Shown: positions 53,789 through 62,499 of the stretch, one piece after another
Position numbering within the stretch: position 1 is the stretch's first letter
How the letters are laid out: each line of letters starts with the position of its first letter
Source: Streptomyces sp. NBC_01549
Lineage (GTDB): Bacteria > Actinomycetota > Actinomycetes > Streptomycetales > Streptomycetaceae
Direction: 5' to 3'
Length of the DNA stretch: 64,000 nucleotides
NCBI RefSeq assembly: GCF_026339955.1
Contig: NZ_JAPEPW010000001.1
Coordinates: 992,001-1,056,000, forward strand
Translations under genes and position numbers: made by a program
Notes under the pieces: generated by a model
Seen by the model: the letters and a program-made list of their open reading frames with translations, nothing else
What the model was told of the DNA's origin: nothing
Databases searched by the model: none

Positions 53789-54187
53789 ATGACCCCGCCC
53801 ACCGCCTCTCATGATCCGTACGCACAGCCGTACGCGGACGAGGGCGACCAGCCGCTGGTACGTCCGTACGCGATGACCGGCGGCCGGACCCGGCCGCGGT
53901 ACCAACTCGCCATCGAGGCGCTGATCAGCACTACGGCCGACCCCACGCAGCTGATGGGGCTGCTCCCGGAGCACCAGCGGATCTGCCACCTGTGCCGTGA
54001 GGTCAAGTCGGTGGCCGAGGTGTCGGCCCTCCTGTCCATGCCGCTCGGTGTGGCCAGGATCCTCGTCGCGGACCTCGCGGAGGCCGGACTCGTCGCCATT
54101 CACCAGCCTGGCGGCGATGAGAACAACGGCGGCGCGCCGGACGTGACTTTGCTCGAAAGGGTGCTCAGTGGACTTCGCAAGCTCTGA
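53789..54187 (+). CDS. cvnC1: DUF742 protein CvnC (first copy)
   Basis: This 132-residue DUF742 protein has a winged-helix-like core: LVRPYAMTGGRTRPRYQLAIEALI, EHQRICHLCREVKSVAEVSALLSMPLGVARILVADLAEAGLV and VTLLERVLSGLRKL. The CHLC pair could bind metal. Its 3' end overlaps the start of cvnD by 20 bases in another frame. A good GGAGG precedes the ATG. Its N-terminal extension is much shorter than that of the second copy. Confidence 0.94.
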   Translation: MTPPTASHDPYAQPYADEGDQPLVRPYAMTGGRTRPRYQLAIEALISTTADPTQLMGLLPEHQRICHLCREVKSVAEVSALLSMPLGVARILVADLAEAGLVAIHQPGGDENNGGAPDVTLLERVLSGLRKL

Positions 54188-54743
54188 CGGAGGTAGGACG
54201 ACCACCTCCGCGAAGATCGTGGTGGCGGGTGGCTTCGGCGTGGGCAAGACCACGTTCGTCGGCGCCGTCTCGGAGATCAACCCGCTGCGCACCGAGGCCG
54301 TCATGACGTCCGCTTCCGCCGGCATCGACGACCTCACACACACCGGAGACAAGACGACGACCACCGTCGCCATGGACTTCGGCCGCATCACCCTGGACCA
54401 GGACCTGATCCTGTACCTCTTCGGTACGCCGGGTCAGGACCGCTTCTGGTTCATGTGGGACGACCTGGTCCGCGGCGCCATCGGCGCCGTCGTACTGGTC
54501 GACACGCGCCGCCTGGCCGACTGCTTCCCCGCGGTCGACTACTTCGAGAACAGCGGCCTGCCGTTCGTCATCGCCCTCAACGGCTTCGACGGACATCAGC
54601 CCTACAACCCCGAAGAGGTGCGCGAGGCGCTCCAGATCGGACCGGACGCCCCGATCATCACGACGGACGCCCGGCACCGTGCAGATGCGAAGAGCGCGCT
54701 GATCACGCTGGTCGAACACGCACTCATGGCGCGTCTGCGGTAA
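54168..54743 (+). CDS. cvnD1: Conservon Ras-like GTPase CvnD (first copy)
   Basis: This 191-residue small GTPase has P-loop GGFGVGKTTFVGAVSE, switch region with TTTVAMDFGRI, the DxxG-like FGTPGQDRFW, and ALNGFDG in place of NKxD, as in the MglA/CvnD group. In conservons the GTPase cycles with nucleotide state and releases from CvnA. The start is GTG, inside the cvnC 3' end. Bases 54231-54592 are identical to the second cvnD, showing gene conversion. Confidence 0.94.
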   Translation: MDFASSDGGRTTTSAKIVVAGGFGVGKTTFVGAVSEINPLRTEAVMTSASAGIDDLTHTGDKTTTTVAMDFGRITLDQDLILYLFGTPGQDRFWFMWDDLVRGAIGAVVLVDTRRLADCFPAVDYFENSGLPFVIALNGFDGHQPYNPEEVREALQIGPDAPIITTDARHRADAKSALITLVEHALMARLR

Positions 54744-55093
54744 CACTCAAGTCGACAGCTTCGTAAGACAGTTGTCGTAGGGACATTGGAGCCGGCTGTG
54801 TCGTTTGACACGGTCGGCCACAGTGTTCATAACGTTTCGACATGGAATTCCGCGAGCACCGACACGCATCGCTGTCGTTCAGTGTCGCTGCGCTCACAAA
54901 AGCCCCGTCTTTTGACGGGGCTCGCTCTTTATGACCGTTTTATCTGGGGGATGCGTCACCCGGAACGATCGGTTCCGAGTGTTTGGAAGGGCGCTGCCTG
55001 ACGTGCTGGAATGCGCTGAACTGCCCAGTAGTCAAGGGCGCTGGAGACACCGCGGCACAACGTAGGTGCCGACGCCGAGAGGTTGTTGGTCGA
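54744..55093. other. Spacer between the two conservons
   Basis: No gene is seen. It holds a short dyad gtgtc/gacac (54798-54811), an intrinsic terminator (54901-54930) and the promoter region of the second conservon just before 55094. Confidence 0.6.
54901..54930 (+). terminator. Terminator after the first conservon
   Basis: Perfect 9-bp arms agccccgtc/gacggggct (54901-54909 and 54914-54922) with a tttt loop and a T-rich tail (cgctcttt) end the first cvn operon. Confidence 0.85.
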
Positions 55094-58000
55094 GTGAGGC
55101 GAAGCAAGAACGGTCCCGAGCCGTCGGCACGGGGCAACTTCACCCCGCCGCCGCGCGGAGCGGCGCCCGCGCAGGTGCCCGTCCCGGAGCCCACGCCGGC
55201 GCCCGCGCCGAGCGGCGGTCGTCTGTCCCCCCGTAACTGGCGCGTACCCACCAGGCTGAACGCGATCCTGCTCATACCTGTGATCGTCGGCCTCATCATG
55301 GGCGGCTTCCAGGTGAAGAACTCGATCAACACCTGGCAGGAGGCGCGCGACGCCGAGAAGGTCGCGAAGATCGTGGCGGCCGCCAGCGACTACGCCGAAG
55401 CGCTGCTCAACGAGCGCGACGTGTCCGCCGAGCCACTGCTCAAGGGCGACCGGAACAACGCCACGGTCAAGAAGGTCCGCGCCACCACCGACCAGATGGC
55501 CGACGCCTTCCACAAGGAAGTCGTCGGCATGCCGGCCAAGCAGGGGCTTGAGCGTCGGCTGAGCCTGGTGGTGAAGGCCGAGCCCCAGCTGGACCAGATC
55601 CGCAAGGCGGCCTTCACCAAGTCCATGGACCCGGTGAAGACCGAAGAGGGCTACGTCACCGTCGAGCACTACCTCATGGAGTTCTCGAACGAGCTGGGCC
55701 TGGGCACCGGCAACATCACCAGCTACGGCCGTTCGGTGTACGCCGTCGCGCTGGCCAAGGGCGCCGAGTCGCTGCAGCGCTCGATCGGCACCCACCTGCT
55801 GGTCAAGCCCAGCACCAACACGAAGAACCACGCGCTGCAGCTCACCTCCTTCACCTCGTACGCGTACCTGGAGGGCATCGCTCTTCAGGAGTACGTCTCC
55901 GGTGGTACCGAGGCGGACGCCGCCCGGCTCAAGACGGTCATGGAGCAGAAGACCGCCGAAGGCAAGAGCCAGCTGGCCGCGGCCAAGAGCAAGACCGAGG
56001 CCGCGGGCGGGACCTTCGTGGCGCCGCCCGCCATGGACACGATGATCCAGGCGATCGCCAGCGGTGCCACGCCCGCCCAGCTCGCCGTGCAGGGCATCAC
56101 CCCCGAGACGTGGATGGCTGCCGCCACCCTCAAGTTCCAGGGCTACAGCCAGGTCGAGAACGAGCTGATCGACCGGGCCGTGAACGACGCCGGAAGCATC
56201 GCCTCCAACGCCCAGCGCCAGGCCTACATCAACGGCGCCATCGTCGTGATCGCCCTGCTCGCCGCCTTCATCCTGGCCGGGCTCATGGCCCGCCAGATGA
56301 GCCGCGCGATGCGCCAGCTGCGCAACGCGGCCTTCGGGGTCGCCGAGCAGCGTCTGCCGATGCTGGTCGACCAGCTCTCGCGCACCGACCCGGGCCGCGT
56401 CGACACCCGTGTCACGCCCATCCCGATCACCACCACGGACGAGATCGGCGAGGTCGCCCGCGCCTTCGACCAGGTCCACCGCGAGGCCGTACGACTGGCC
56501 GCCGAGCAGGCCCTCCTGCGAGGCAACATCAACGCGATCTTCACCAACCTCTCGCGCCGCAACCAGTCCCTGATCGAGGGCCAGCTGACCCTGATCACCG
56601 ACCTGGAGAACAACGAGGCCGACCCGGACCAGCTGGAGAACCTCTTCCGCCTGGACCACCTCGCGACCCGTATGCGCCGCAACGGCGAGAACCTCCTCGT
56701 CCTCGCGGGCGAGGAGCCCGGCCGCCGCTGGGACCAGCCCGTGCCCCTCGTGGACGTGCTGCGCGCCGCCTCCTCCGAGGTGGAGCAGTACGAGCGCATC
56801 GAGCTCTCCGGCGTCCCGGAGGCCGAGATCCACGGCCGCGCCGTGACCGACCTCGTGCACCTGCTCGCCGAGCTCCTGGAGAACGCCACCACGTTCTCCT
56901 CCCCGCAGACCAAGGTCCGCGTCACCGCGACCCGGCTGCCCGACGGCCGCATCATGGTCGAGATCCACGACAAGGGCATCGGCCTCACCGCCGAGGACTT
57001 CGCGGACATCAACCACAAGCTGGCCAACCCGCCGACCGTGGACGCCGCGATCTCGCAGCGCATGGGGCTGTTCGTGGTCGGCCGGCTGTCCGACCGGCAC
57101 GGCATCCGCGTCCAGCTGCGCCCCTCCGGCGAGCAGGCCGGTACGACCTCGCTCGTCATGCTCCCCGACGCGATCACCCACGGTGGTGGCGGCGGCGAAC
57201 AGCACCTCCAGCGCGACGAGTTCACCGTCTCGCAGATCATCCCGGAGCAGCAGGGCTTCCAGCCGGAGCAGGCCTTCCAGGCTCAGCAGCCGATACGCAC
57301 CGCCGCCGAACTCGGCTTCGACGACAGCCGCTACACGGAGGTCCCCGACGACATCCGTGAGCTCGACCCCGTCGGCCGCTCCCTGATGCGTGATGAGCGC
57401 CGTGCGGCCCTGGAGGCCCAGGCACAGGTCCAGCCGGAGGCCATCGAGGCGCCGAGGTACCAGGACGATTTCGAGGCCCCACAGCCCGGGTACAACGACG
57501 CTCAGTCCTCCTTCGGCAACGCGCAGCCCGGGTACGACAACGGCCAGGGTGTCTACGAGGAGCAGCAGGCCTCGTACGACCAGCAGACGGCGTACGAGGA
57601 ACCGCGGCAGGGGACGTACGACGAGACGTACTTCCCGTCGAACGGCGGCTACCCGGAACCCGCGTACGCGGAGCCGGTCCAGGAGGAGCACACGGGAGCC
57701 CGGAGTTCCGCTTCGGACACCTTCTCGGCCTTCGACGCGCCGTCCCAGGACGACTGGCCGCAGCAGGACTCCTACCGGAACGGCTACCCGTCCGAGGCGG
57801 AATCTCCGCAGGCCGCTGACGTGAGTGAGCAGGACCGCGTAGGCTTCAGCCGTCCGGGACCGACCCCCTCCGCCGCCCATGAGCTGACCGACGCCGGGCT
57901 GCCGCGCCGCGGATCCACCGCGAGCGACACCAACGGCCAGCGGCCCGTGGACCATGGCACCCGGGGGATCCAGGCACCGTCCGCGGCCACCGCGAGCAAC

Positions 58001-58300
58001 GGCGACGGCGACTGGCGTACGTCCAACGACGACCGCTGGCAGCGCGCCGAGCAACTCAAGAAGCCCAAGGCGGGCGGGGTCACCTCGTCCGGTCTTCCCC
58101 GGCGGGTACCCAAGGCCAATCTGGTCGAGGGAACCGCGGAAACGACCCCACAGGGCGGCCCCCAGGTCTCCCGAGCTCCCGAGGACATCCGGGGCAGGCT
58201 GAGCAACCTGCGCCGCGGCGTCCAGCAGGGACGCAATGCAGGTAGTGACACGAACGGCCAGGGCTTCGGCCCTGACAGCACCTACAACCAGGAGCGTTAG
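55094..58300 (+). CDS. cvnA2: Conservon sensor histidine kinase-like protein CvnA (second copy)
   Basis: This 1068-residue paralogue of the upstream CvnA has the same order of domains: short Pro-rich N-terminus, TM1 (about 56-75), sensor of about 300 residues, TM2 (about 379-400), HAMP, LDHLATRMRRN (about 519), N-box LLENAT (about 594) and IHDKGIGL (about 625). A tail of about 380 residues rich in Gln, Glu and Tyr follows. The sensor region differs strongly from the first copy, so they likely sense different cues, while the kinase core is close. I place the start at GTG 55094 (MRRSKNGPEPSARG); a longer frame to 54983 has no ribosome-binding site and Cys-rich non-family residues. Confidence 0.92.
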   Translation: MRRSKNGPEPSARGNFTPPPRGAAPAQVPVPEPTPAPAPSGGRLSPRNWRVPTRLNAILLIPVIVGLIMGGFQVKNSINTWQEARDAEKVAKIVAAASDYAEALLNERDVSAEPLLKGDRNNATVKKVRATTDQMADAFHKEVVGMPAKQGLERRLSLVVKAEPQLDQIRKAAFTKSMDPVKTEEGYVTVEHYLMEFSNELGLGTGNITSYGRSVYAVALAKGAESLQRSIGTHLLVKPSTNTKNHALQLTSFTSYAYLEGIALQEYVSGGTEADAARLKTVMEQKTAEGKSQLAAAKSKTEAAGGTFVAPPAMDTMIQAIASGATPAQLAVQGITPETWMAAATLKFQGYSQVENELIDRAVNDAGSIASNAQRQAYINGAIVVIALLAAFILAGLMARQMSRAMRQLRNAAFGVAEQRLPMLVDQLSRTDPGRVDTRVTPIPITTTDEIGEVARAFDQVHREAVRLAAEQALLRGNINAIFTNLSRRNQSLIEGQLTLITDLENNEADPDQLENLFRLDHLATRMRRNGENLLVLAGEEPGRRWDQPVPLVDVLRAASSEVEQYERIELSGVPEAEIHGRAVTDLVHLLAELLENATTFSSPQTKVRVTATRLPDGRIMVEIHDKGIGLTAEDFADINHKLANPPTVDAAISQRMGLFVVGRLSDRHGIRVQLRPSGEQAGTTSLVMLPDAITHGGGGGEQHLQRDEFTVSQIIPEQQGFQPEQAFQAQQPIRTAAELGFDDSRYTEVPDDIRELDPVGRSLMRDERRAALEAQAQVQPEAIEAPRYQDDFEAPQPGYNDAQSSFGNAQPGYDNGQGVYEEQQASYDQQTAYEEPRQGTYDETYFPSNGGYPEPAYAEPVQEEHTGARSSASDTFSAFDAPSQDDWPQQDSYRNGYPSEAESPQAADVSEQDRVGFSRPGPTPSAAHELTDAGLPRRGSTASDTNGQRPVDHGTRGIQAPSAATASNGDGDWRTSNDDRWQRAEQLKKPKAGGVTSSGLPRRVPKANLVEGTAETTPQGGPQVSRAPEDIRGRLSNLRRGVQQGRNAGSDTNGQGFGPDSTYNQER

Positions 58301-58301
58301 T

Positions 58302-58724
58302 GTGAGCCCGATGAGCCAGGCGGCGCAGAACCTCAACTGGGTGATCACCAGCTTCGTGGACAGCACCCCCGGGGTGTCGCACACGGTGGTGGTCTCCGCC
58401 GACGGACTCCTTCTGGCGATGTCCGAAAACTTTCCCCGTGACCGCGCCGACCAGCTCGCGGCCGTCGCGTCCGGGCTGACCTCGCTGACCGCGGGCGCCT
58501 CCCGCATCTTCGAGGGCGGCAGCGTGAACCAGACAGTTGTGGAGATGGAGCGAGGATTCCTCTTCATCATGTCCATTTCCGATGGTTCGTCGCTCGCGGT
58601 CCTTGCACATCCCGAAGCGGACATCGGTCTCATCGGGTACGAGATGGCCCTTCTGGTGGACCGTGCGGGTACGGTTCTGACCCCGGATCTTCGAGCGGAG
58701 CTCCAAGGGAGCCTTCTCAACTAA
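58302..58724 (+). CDS. cvnB2: Roadblock/LC7-domain protein CvnB (second copy)
   Basis: This 140-residue protein is nearly the same as the first CvnB (differences such as NWVITSFVDSTPG and MSENFPRD). The GTG start lies one base after the cvnA stop with GGAG upstream. The role is as for the first copy; the close similarity raises the possibility of cross-talk between the two complexes. Confidence 0.94.
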   Translation: MSPMSQAAQNLNWVITSFVDSTPGVSHTVVVSADGLLLAMSENFPRDRADQLAAVASGLTSLTAGASRIFEGGSVNQTVVEMERGFLFIMSISDGSSLAVLAHPEADIGLIGYEMALLVDRAGTVLTPDLRAELQGSLLN

Positions 58725-58818
58725 CAGGCACACCGTGCGGATTGGCGTCCCGGGGCCGTAAGGTTTCGGGACGCGGACCCACAGTGATGGGTGCCCGGTA
58801 CAGTCGGAGGAGGAGAAA

Positions 58819-59409
58819 GTGGCAACACCCCCAGGCGGTTCGTCTTCGGGCAACTGGTCGTACGGCCCCGGCCAGGGGCAGGGCCAGGGTGACGGTTCAC
58901 AGAACCCGAACCGATACAACTTCCCCTCCGCGCCAAGCCACCGGCGTCAGCAGCCGTACACACCGCAGGGCCCCGGTCCCTCGCCGTACGACCAGCCGTC
59001 GGCGCCGCGCATCCAGCCTGTGCAGCCGCAGCGACGCACCCCCGAGGCGGCGCCCGCGGGGTCGTCGAACAACCCTCTGGTGCGTCCGTACGCGATGACG
59101 GGCGGCCGCACCAGGCCCCGCTACCAGCTCGCCATCGAGGCCCTGGTGCACACCACCGCACAACCGCACCAGATGCAGGGCCAGTTGCCCGAACATCAGC
59201 GGATCTGCAACCTCTGCCGGGAGATCAAGTCGGTGGCCGAAATCTCGGCGCTGCTGACGATCCCTCTCGGTGTGGCCAGGATTCTCGTCGCCGACTTGGC
59301 GGAGGCGGGCCTGGTCGCCATCCATCAGCCCGGCGGCGACGAGAGCGCCGGTGGCCAGCCAAACGTGACTTTGCTCGAAAGGGTGCTCAGTGGACTTCGC
59401 AAGCTCTAG
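58819..59409 (+). CDS. cvnC2: DUF742 protein CvnC (second copy)
   Basis: This 196-residue protein has the same DUF742 core as the first copy (LVRPYAMTGGRTRPRYQLAIEAL, ICNLCREIKSVAEISALLTIPLGVARILVADLAEAGL) plus a 75-residue Gly/Pro/Gln/Ser N-terminal extension. The start is GTG with a strong GGAGGAGG ribosome-binding site. Its end overlaps cvnD by 20 bases, exactly as in the first operon. Confidence 0.94.
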   Translation: MATPPGGSSSGNWSYGPGQGQGQGDGSQNPNRYNFPSAPSHRRQQPYTPQGPGPSPYDQPSAPRIQPVQPQRRTPEAAPAGSSNNPLVRPYAMTGGRTRPRYQLAIEALVHTTAQPHQMQGQLPEHQRICNLCREIKSVAEISALLTIPLGVARILVADLAEAGLVAIHQPGGDESAGGQPNVTLLERVLSGLRKL

Positions 59410-59971
59410 CGGAGGGCCTTCCCGCTCCACCACGTCCGCGAAGATCGTGGTGGCGGGCGGCTTCGGCGTGGGCAAGACCACGTTCGTCGGCGCCGTCTCG
59501 GAGATCAACCCGCTGCGCACCGAGGCCGTCATGACGTCCGCTTCCGCCGGCATCGACGACCTCACACACACCGGAGACAAGACGACGACCACCGTCGCCA
59601 TGGACTTCGGCCGCATCACCCTGGACCAGGACCTGATCCTGTACCTCTTCGGTACGCCGGGTCAGGACCGCTTCTGGTTCATGTGGGACGACCTGGTCCG
59701 CGGCGCCATCGGCGCCGTCGTACTGGTCGACACGCGCCGCCTGGCCGACTGCTTCCCCGCGGTCGACTACTTCGAGAACAGCGGCCTGCCGTTCGTCATC
59801 GCCCTCAACGGCTTCGACGGCAGCCAGCCGTACAACCCGGACGAGGTCCGGGAAGCCCTTCAGATCGGCCCCGACGCGCCGATCATCACGACGGACGCCC
59901 GGCACCGTGCCGACGCCAAGTCGACCCTCATCACCCTCGTCGAGCACGCCCTGATGGCGCGTCTGCGGTAG
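59390..59971 (+). CDS. cvnD2: Conservon Ras-like GTPase CvnD (second copy)
   Basis: This 193-residue GTPase has the same motifs as the first CvnD. It differs mainly in the first 15 residues (SSGGPSRSTTSAK) and the last 50 (GSQPYNPDEVREA, ADAKSTLITL). Bases 59459-59820 are perfectly identical to the first copy. The GTG start lies within the cvnC 3' end. Confidence 0.94.
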   Translation: MDFASSSGGPSRSTTSAKIVVAGGFGVGKTTFVGAVSEINPLRTEAVMTSASAGIDDLTHTGDKTTTTVAMDFGRITLDQDLILYLFGTPGQDRFWFMWDDLVRGAIGAVVLVDTRRLADCFPAVDYFENSGLPFVIALNGFDGSQPYNPDEVREALQIGPDAPIITTDARHRADAKSTLITLVEHALMARLR

Positions 59972-60011
59972 CGCCTCCGCGCGGCGAAGCAGCAAGGAAG
60001 CAGCAAGCAAG

Positions 60012-60046
60012 AAGGGGCCCTCTCCACTCGGTGGAGAGGGCCCCTT
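60012..60046 (+). terminator. Terminator after the second conservon
   Basis: Perfect 16-bp arms (60012-60027 and 60031-60046) with a tcg loop lie 41 bases past the cvnD stop. Confidence 0.85.
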
Positions 60047-60073
60047 CCGCTGCTCTGGGACCAAGGGACAAAG

Positions 60074-60107
60074 GGAAGGGCCCGCTCTTCACAGAGCGGG
60101 CCCTTCC
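60074..60107 (-). terminator. Terminator after accE
   Basis: A second hairpin (15-bp perfect arms 60074-60088 and 60093-60107, 4-base loop) lies 22 bases past the stop of the minus-strand accE gene. The two hairpins stand back to back, one per converging operon. Confidence 0.8.
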
Positions 60108-60128
60108 TCGTTGCTGAGGTGCCGGAGG

Positions 60129-60323
60129 CTAGCCGTGCCAGCTGTGCGGGGCGCGGAAGCCGGGCTCGCGCTCCAGGCGGCGCCAGCCGGCCTTCGCACG
60201 GCCACGGTGGGTCGGGGTGGTGTCCGGCTGGGCGGCGGCGCGGGCCAGGAGGATGGCCGTGATGGCGGCGACCTCTTCGGGCTCGGCGTGGCCCTTCTCG
60301 ACGCGGATGTCAGGGGTGTCCAT
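60129..60323 (-). CDS. accE: Acyl-CoA carboxylase epsilon subunit
   Basis: This 64-residue epsilon subunit (DIRVEKGHAEPEEVAAITAILLARAAA...WRRLEREPGFRAPHSWHG) stabilises the alpha-beta complex of actinomycete acyl-CoA carboxylases. The central PEEVAAITAIL and the C-terminal Trp/Arg-rich segment ending HSW are diagnostic. It follows accB by 57 bases on the same strand. GGAGA precedes the ATG at a slightly long spacing. Confidence 0.93.
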   Translation of the reverse strand: MDTPDIRVEKGHAEPEEVAAITAILLARAAAQPDTTPTHRGRAKAGWRRLEREPGFRAPHSWHG

Positions 60324-60380
60324 AGGTTTCAGTCTCCGTGAGAGAGGTTTCCGCGGCGGTACCGCGGAGGATCCGCAGGG

Positions 60381-61970
60381 TTACTGCGGGGGGTTGCCGT
60401 GCTTGCGGGAGGGCAGGTCCGCGTGCTTGGAGTGCAGCATGGCCAGGGAGCGGATCAGCACCTCGCGTGTCTCCGCCGGGTCGATGACGTCGTCGACCAG
60501 GCCGCGCTCGGCCGCGTAGTAGGGGTGCATGAGTTCGGCCTTGTACTCCTTGACCATGCGTACGCGCATGGCCTCGGGGTCGGCGGCCTCGGCGATCTGC
60601 CGGCGGAAGATGACGTTGGCCGCACCTTCCGCACCCATCACGGCGATCTCGTTGGTGGGCCAGGCGTAGGTGAGGTCGGCCCCGATGGACTGGCTGTCCA
60701 TGACGATGTAGGCACCTCCGTACGCCTTGCGCAGGATGAGCGAGATCCTCGGCACCGTCGCGTTGCAGTACGCGTACAGCAGCTTGGCGCCGTGCCGGAT
60801 GATCCCGCCGTGCTCCTGGTCAACCCCGGGCAGGAATCCGGGAACGTCCAGGAGGGTGATGATCGGAATATTAAAAGCGTCACACATCTGGACAAAGCGC
60901 GCAGCTTTTTCGGAGGCCTCGATGTCCAGCACACCCGCGAGGGACTGCGGCTGGTTGGCGACGATGCCCACCACCTGACCGTCCATACGGGCCAGCGCGC
61001 AGATGATGTTGCGGGCCCAGCGCTCGTGGACCTCCAGGTAGTCGCCGTCGTCGACGAGCTCCTCGATGACCTTCGTCATGTCGTACGGCCGGTTGCCGTC
61101 TGCCGGAACCAGGTCCAGGAGGACGTCCGAACGGCGGTCCGTGGGGTCCTGCGAGGCCGCGTGCGGGGGGTTCTCGCGGTTGTTCTGCGGAAGCATCGAC
61201 AGGAGGTAGCGGACCTCCGCGATGCAGGTCTCCTCGTCGTCGTACGCGAAGTGACAGACACCGGAGGTCTCCGCGTGGACGTCGGCGCCGCCGAGCCCGT
61301 TCTGGGTGATCTCCTCGCCGGTGACCGCCTTGACGACGTCGGGGCCGGTGATGAACATCTGCGAGGTCTCACGCACCATGAACACGAAGTCCGTCAGCGC
61401 GGGGCTGTAGGCGGCGCCGCCCGCGCACGGGCCGAGCATCACCGAGATCTGCGGGATGACACCGGACGCCTTGGTGTTGCGCTGGAAGATGCCGCCGTAT
61501 CCGGCGAGGGCGGAGACGCCCTCCTGGATCCGGGCGCCCGCACCGTCATTGAGGGACACCAGCGGCGCGCCGGCCGCGATGGCCATGTCCATGATCTTGT
61601 GAATCTTCGTGGCGTGGGCCTCGCCCAGCGCGCCGCCGAAGATACGGAAGTCGTGCGCGTAGACGAAGACCGTACGGCCCTCCACCGTGCCCCAGCCGGT
61701 GATGACACCGTCGGTGTACGGCTTCTTGGCCTCCAGGCCGAACCCGGTCGCCCGGTGCCGGCGCAGCTGCTCGACCTCCTGGAAACTGCCGTCGTCCAGC
61801 AGCAGCTCGATGCGCTCCCGGGCGGTCAGCTTGCCCTTGGCGTGCTGCGCCTCGGTCGCCTTCTCGCTGGGTCCTCGCAGCGCCGCCCCGCGGATCGCGT
61901 GCAGTTCGGCCACGCGCCCGCGTGCGTCCGTGGGTTCGCCTGAGGGTGCGGCCTCATCCAAAACGGTCAT
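60381..61970 (-). CDS. accB: Acyl-CoA carboxylase carboxyltransferase (beta) subunit
   Basis: This 529-residue carboxyltransferase transfers CO2 from biotin to acetyl- or propionyl-CoA, giving malonyl-CoA for fatty acids and polyketides. Crotonase-fold marks include GALGEAHATKIHKIMDMA, SLNDGAGARIQEGVSAL and GPCAGGAAYSPALTDF in the N-domain, and FVQMCDAFNIPIITLLDVPGFLPG, RKAYGGAYIVMDS and GAEGAANVIFRR in the C-domain. Adjacent accE and synteny match the S. coelicolor accB locus rather than pccB; substrate choice is not proven from sequence. A terminator-like hairpin lies in its 5' leader. Confidence 0.95.
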   Translation of the reverse strand: MTVLDEAAPSGEPTDARGRVAELHAIRGAALRGPSEKATEAQHAKGKLTARERIELLLDDGSFQEVEQLRRHRATGFGLEAKKPYTDGVITGWGTVEGRTVFVYAHDFRIFGGALGEAHATKIHKIMDMAIAAGAPLVSLNDGAGARIQEGVSALAGYGGIFQRNTKASGVIPQISVMLGPCAGGAAYSPALTDFVFMVRETSQMFITGPDVVKAVTGEEITQNGLGGADVHAETSGVCHFAYDDEETCIAEVRYLLSMLPQNNRENPPHAASQDPTDRRSDVLLDLVPADGNRPYDMTKVIEELVDDGDYLEVHERWARNIICALARMDGQVVGIVANQPQSLAGVLDIEASEKAARFVQMCDAFNIPIITLLDVPGFLPGVDQEHGGIIRHGAKLLYAYCNATVPRISLILRKAYGGAYIVMDSQSIGADLTYAWPTNEIAVMGAEGAANVIFRRQIAEAADPEAMRVRMVKEYKAELMHPYYAAERGLVDDVIDPAETREVLIRSLAMLHSKHADLPSRKHGNPPQ

Positions 61971-61996
61971 GTAGCGACCATACGAAGTCGAACAAG

Positions 61997-62037
61997 AAAA
62001 GCGGGCCGTCGACTCCGTACAGTCTCCGGCCCGTTTT
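61997..62037 (-). promoter_or_regulatory. Possible attenuator hairpin in the accB leader
   Basis: On the minus strand, aaaacgggcc (from 62037) pairs with ggcccgctttt (to 61997), leaving one bulged base, and is followed by tcttg. It lies 27 bases before the accB ATG, so it would be within the leader RNA and could act as a conditional terminator. It may alternatively end an upstream transcript. Confidence 0.4.
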
Positions 62038-62421
62038 CCTGGTACCCCTGAACAGAACCGTGACGGCATGCAGGCGATCTGACTGCTCAGAGGGCATATG
62101 GCTTGTAGAGGTCGCACAAAGCGACGGGCTGAGAGTCGGCTCACATTCGCGAGGAGCCCATGCCATCCCTAGAGTGACACGGAGCCTTGAGCGAGACCCG
62201 TTCGGCGCACACCGACCGGCGGCCCCGTCCCCGTCCAGGTTGCCGCCCACGGGGGCACCGCTCGGCTTCGTCCCTGCACCGCGGGAGATGCGGCCACCGC
62301 GCGAGAGCGGTGAGTGACGGCCGGGAAGCATGTGGGTGAACCGCGACGTAACGTCGTACACACATGACGGATGATGTTGAAAGTTGAACGGAATAGGTCT
62401 ACTGTCTCCCTTGTTGGTCTC

Positions 62422-62435
62422 GTTGAATCTTCAAC
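62422..62435. promoter_or_regulatory. MarR-type palindrome upstream of the YceI gene
   Basis: gttgaatcttcaac has perfect 6-bp arms around two bases, with a related half-site gttgaa/gttgaac around 62376-62389. TTGAA/TTCAA dyads are typical of MarR-family regulators. It lies 64 bases before the YceI start. Confidence 0.5.
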
Positions 62436-62499
62436 AACCTCTCTGCCGCGGCTTCCGACTTCCCGACGAAGCCGCGTTCCGTCCCCCTAGGAGCACGTC

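Larger units (their letters stand above)
61971..62499. other. Divergent control region between accB and the YceI gene
   Basis: These 529 bases show no convincing gene. They contain a hairpin in the accB leader (61997-62007 with 62028-62037), the palindrome cgacgtaacgtcg (62344-62356), and the MarR-like site listed separately. Promoters for both divergent genes must lie here. Confidence 0.6.

Noticed and set aside
54798..54811. GACAC dyad before the second conservon as a WhiA site
   Set aside because: GACAC is short and frequent; a single dyad without other developmental motifs does not support assignment.
49469..60107. The two conservons as a novel signalling system
   Set aside because: Conservons with kinase-like, roadblock, DUF742 and GTPase genes are already described in Streptomyces. 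Only the gene-conversion tract and repeat array are reported as unusual.
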